From Edaphovirga cremea (GTDB lineage Bacteria; Pseudomonadota; Gammaproteobacteria; Enterobacterales; Enterobacteriaceae), in contig NZ_QOVA01000009.1 of the NCBI RefSeq assembly GCF_003332275.1, positions 124,001 to 188,000 of the forward strand: a stretch of DNA of 64,000 nt, written 5' to 3'. The position numbers and the translations under genes are program-made. The number at the start of each line of letters is the position of its first letter. Positions within the stretch are counted from its first letter, which is position 1. The notes beneath the pieces are model-generated. The model saw nothing but the letters and a program-made list of their open reading frames with translations. It was not told the DNA's origin and ran no database searches. Of this stretch, positions 63,197 to 64,000 are shown in pieces.

Positions 63197-64000
63197 ATGG
63201 AAGCGCAACAGTTCGCGCACGTGGTACTTGACTGGTACCAACGTTACGGCCGCAAGACCCTGCCGTGGCAGCTCGAAAAAACTCCTTATAAAGTATGGCT
63301 GTCCGAAGTCATGCTGCAACAGACTCAGGTTGCGACAGTCATTCCCTATTTCCAGCGTTTTATGGAGAAATTCCCCGACGTCAGTGCCCTTGCTGCCGCG
63401 CCGTTGGATGAAGTGCTGCACCTCTGGACCGGTTTGGGCTATTACGCCCGCGCCCGCAATCTGCATAAAGCGGCTCAAACCGTGGTTGAATTGCACGGCG
63501 GCGAGTTTCCAACCACCTTCGATGAAGTCGCGGCCCTGCCCGGTATTGGCCGTTCGACCGCGGGTGCCATCCTTTCCCTTTCGCTGGGACAGCATTTCCC
63601 CATTCTAGACGGCAACGTCAAACGGGTACTGGCCCGCTGTTATGCCATCGCGGGTTGGCCGGGCGAGAAAAAAGTCGAAAACCGGCTTTGGCAATTGAGC
63701 GAACAGGTCACACCGGCCAGTGGCGTAGAACAATTCAATCAGGCGATGATGGATTTGGGTGCCATGGTCTGTACGCGCAGCAAACCCAAATGCGAGCTCT
63801 GCCCGTTGAGCGGCGGTTGCATCGCTTATGCCCACCATAGCTGGCAGAACTATCCGGGCAAAAAGCCGAAGAAAACGCTGCCAGAAAAAACCGCCTGGTT
63901 TTTGCTTCTCCAACATGAGCAAGGCGTCTGGCTGGAGCAGCGTCCACCTGTAGGATTGTGGGGCGGGTTATTTTGCTTCCCGCAATTCACGACCGAAGAA
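63197..64000 (+). CDS. mutY: Adenine DNA glycosylase MutY (3' end cut)
   Basis: 268 codons to the window edge, from the ATG at 63197 (one codon after another ATG at 63194). HhH motif [13 protein letters not shown] near 115, catalytic Asp in [10 protein letters not shown] near 138, Glu in [10 protein letters not shown] near 37. Fe–S ligands C-x6-C-x2-C-x5-C in [17 protein letters not shown]. The start of the NUDIX-like 8-oxoG domain is visible. Removes A opposite 8-oxoG. Confidence 0.97.
   Translation, partial: MEAQQFAHVVLDWYQRYGRKTLPWQLEKTPYKVWLSEVMLQQTQVATVIPYFQRFMEKFPDVSALAAAPLDEVLHLWTGLGYYARARNLHKAAQTVVELHGGEFPTTFDEVAALPGIGRSTAGAILSLSLGQHFPILDGNVKRVLARCYAIAGWPGEKKVENRLWQLSEQVTPASGVEQFNQAMMDLGAMVCTRSKPKCELCPLSGGCIAYAHHSWQNYPGKKPKKTLPEKTAWFLLLQHEQGVWLEQRPPVGLWGGLFCFPQFTTEE

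Overview
The window is enterobacterial chromosome. From about 26.6 kb to the right end the gene order is that of the conserved lysS–prfB–recJ–dsbC–xerD … gcvTHP … ubiI–ubiH–pepP … serA–rpiA–argP … fbaA–pgk–epd–tktA … trmB–mutY block, and the proteins are close to those of Escherichia coli but clearly not identical. A Yersiniaceae-type host (Serratia/Rahnella/Rouxiella-like) is my best guess; the genus cannot be fixed from the sequence alone.

The left third (1–26.5 kb) is accessory DNA. Positions 1–4.4 kb hold a three-gene minus-strand operon: an intimin/invasin-type inverse autotransporter barrel followed by two small secreted Ig-like proteins, arranged like Salmonella zirT-zirS-zirU. A 174-bp duplicated fragment of mhpE and a small exported protein follow. 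Positions 5.4–18 kb carry a complete 3-phenylpropionate/cinnamate route in one block. HcaEFCD and HcaB convert phenylpropionate to 2,3-dihydroxyphenylpropionate, MhpA feeds the 3-hydroxy form in at the same point, and MhpB, C, D, E and F cleave it to succinate, pyruvate and acetyl-CoA. HcaR (LysR) and MhpR (IclR) are each divergent from their operon. In E. coli K-12 these two clusters are at separate loci. No dedicated transporter gene (hcaT, mhpT) is present here.

Positions 18–24.6 kb form a small decayed mobile island next to a tRNA-Gly(CCC) gene. It holds an orphan Rhs-core tip protein and a class II Fic enzyme preceded by five regularly phased 27-bp dyads. It also holds a remnant of a DUF2235/Tle1-like type VI effector, a Phd–Doc toxin–antitoxin pair, a 53-residue secreted peptide and a DUF4145 protein. 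The integrase next to the tRNA is broken by a stop codon and a frameshift. Between the DUF4145 gene and the small peptide lie two sequences that match the 23-bp bacteriophage T7 RNA polymerase promoter at 21 and 19 positions. That is the most surprising signal in the window and suggests a phage-responsive element or a phage-satellite relic. An RCC1-like repeat protein lies between the tRNA and lysS.

The right two thirds are housekeeping: lysyl-tRNA synthetase, RF2 with its programmed frameshift, recombination and disulfide-folding genes, the glycine cleavage operon, ubiquinone hydroxylases, 6S RNA, serine biosynthesis, arginine export with its regulator, a mechanosensitive channel, lower glycolysis and the pentose phosphate pathway. 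It ends in mutY, cut by the window edge.
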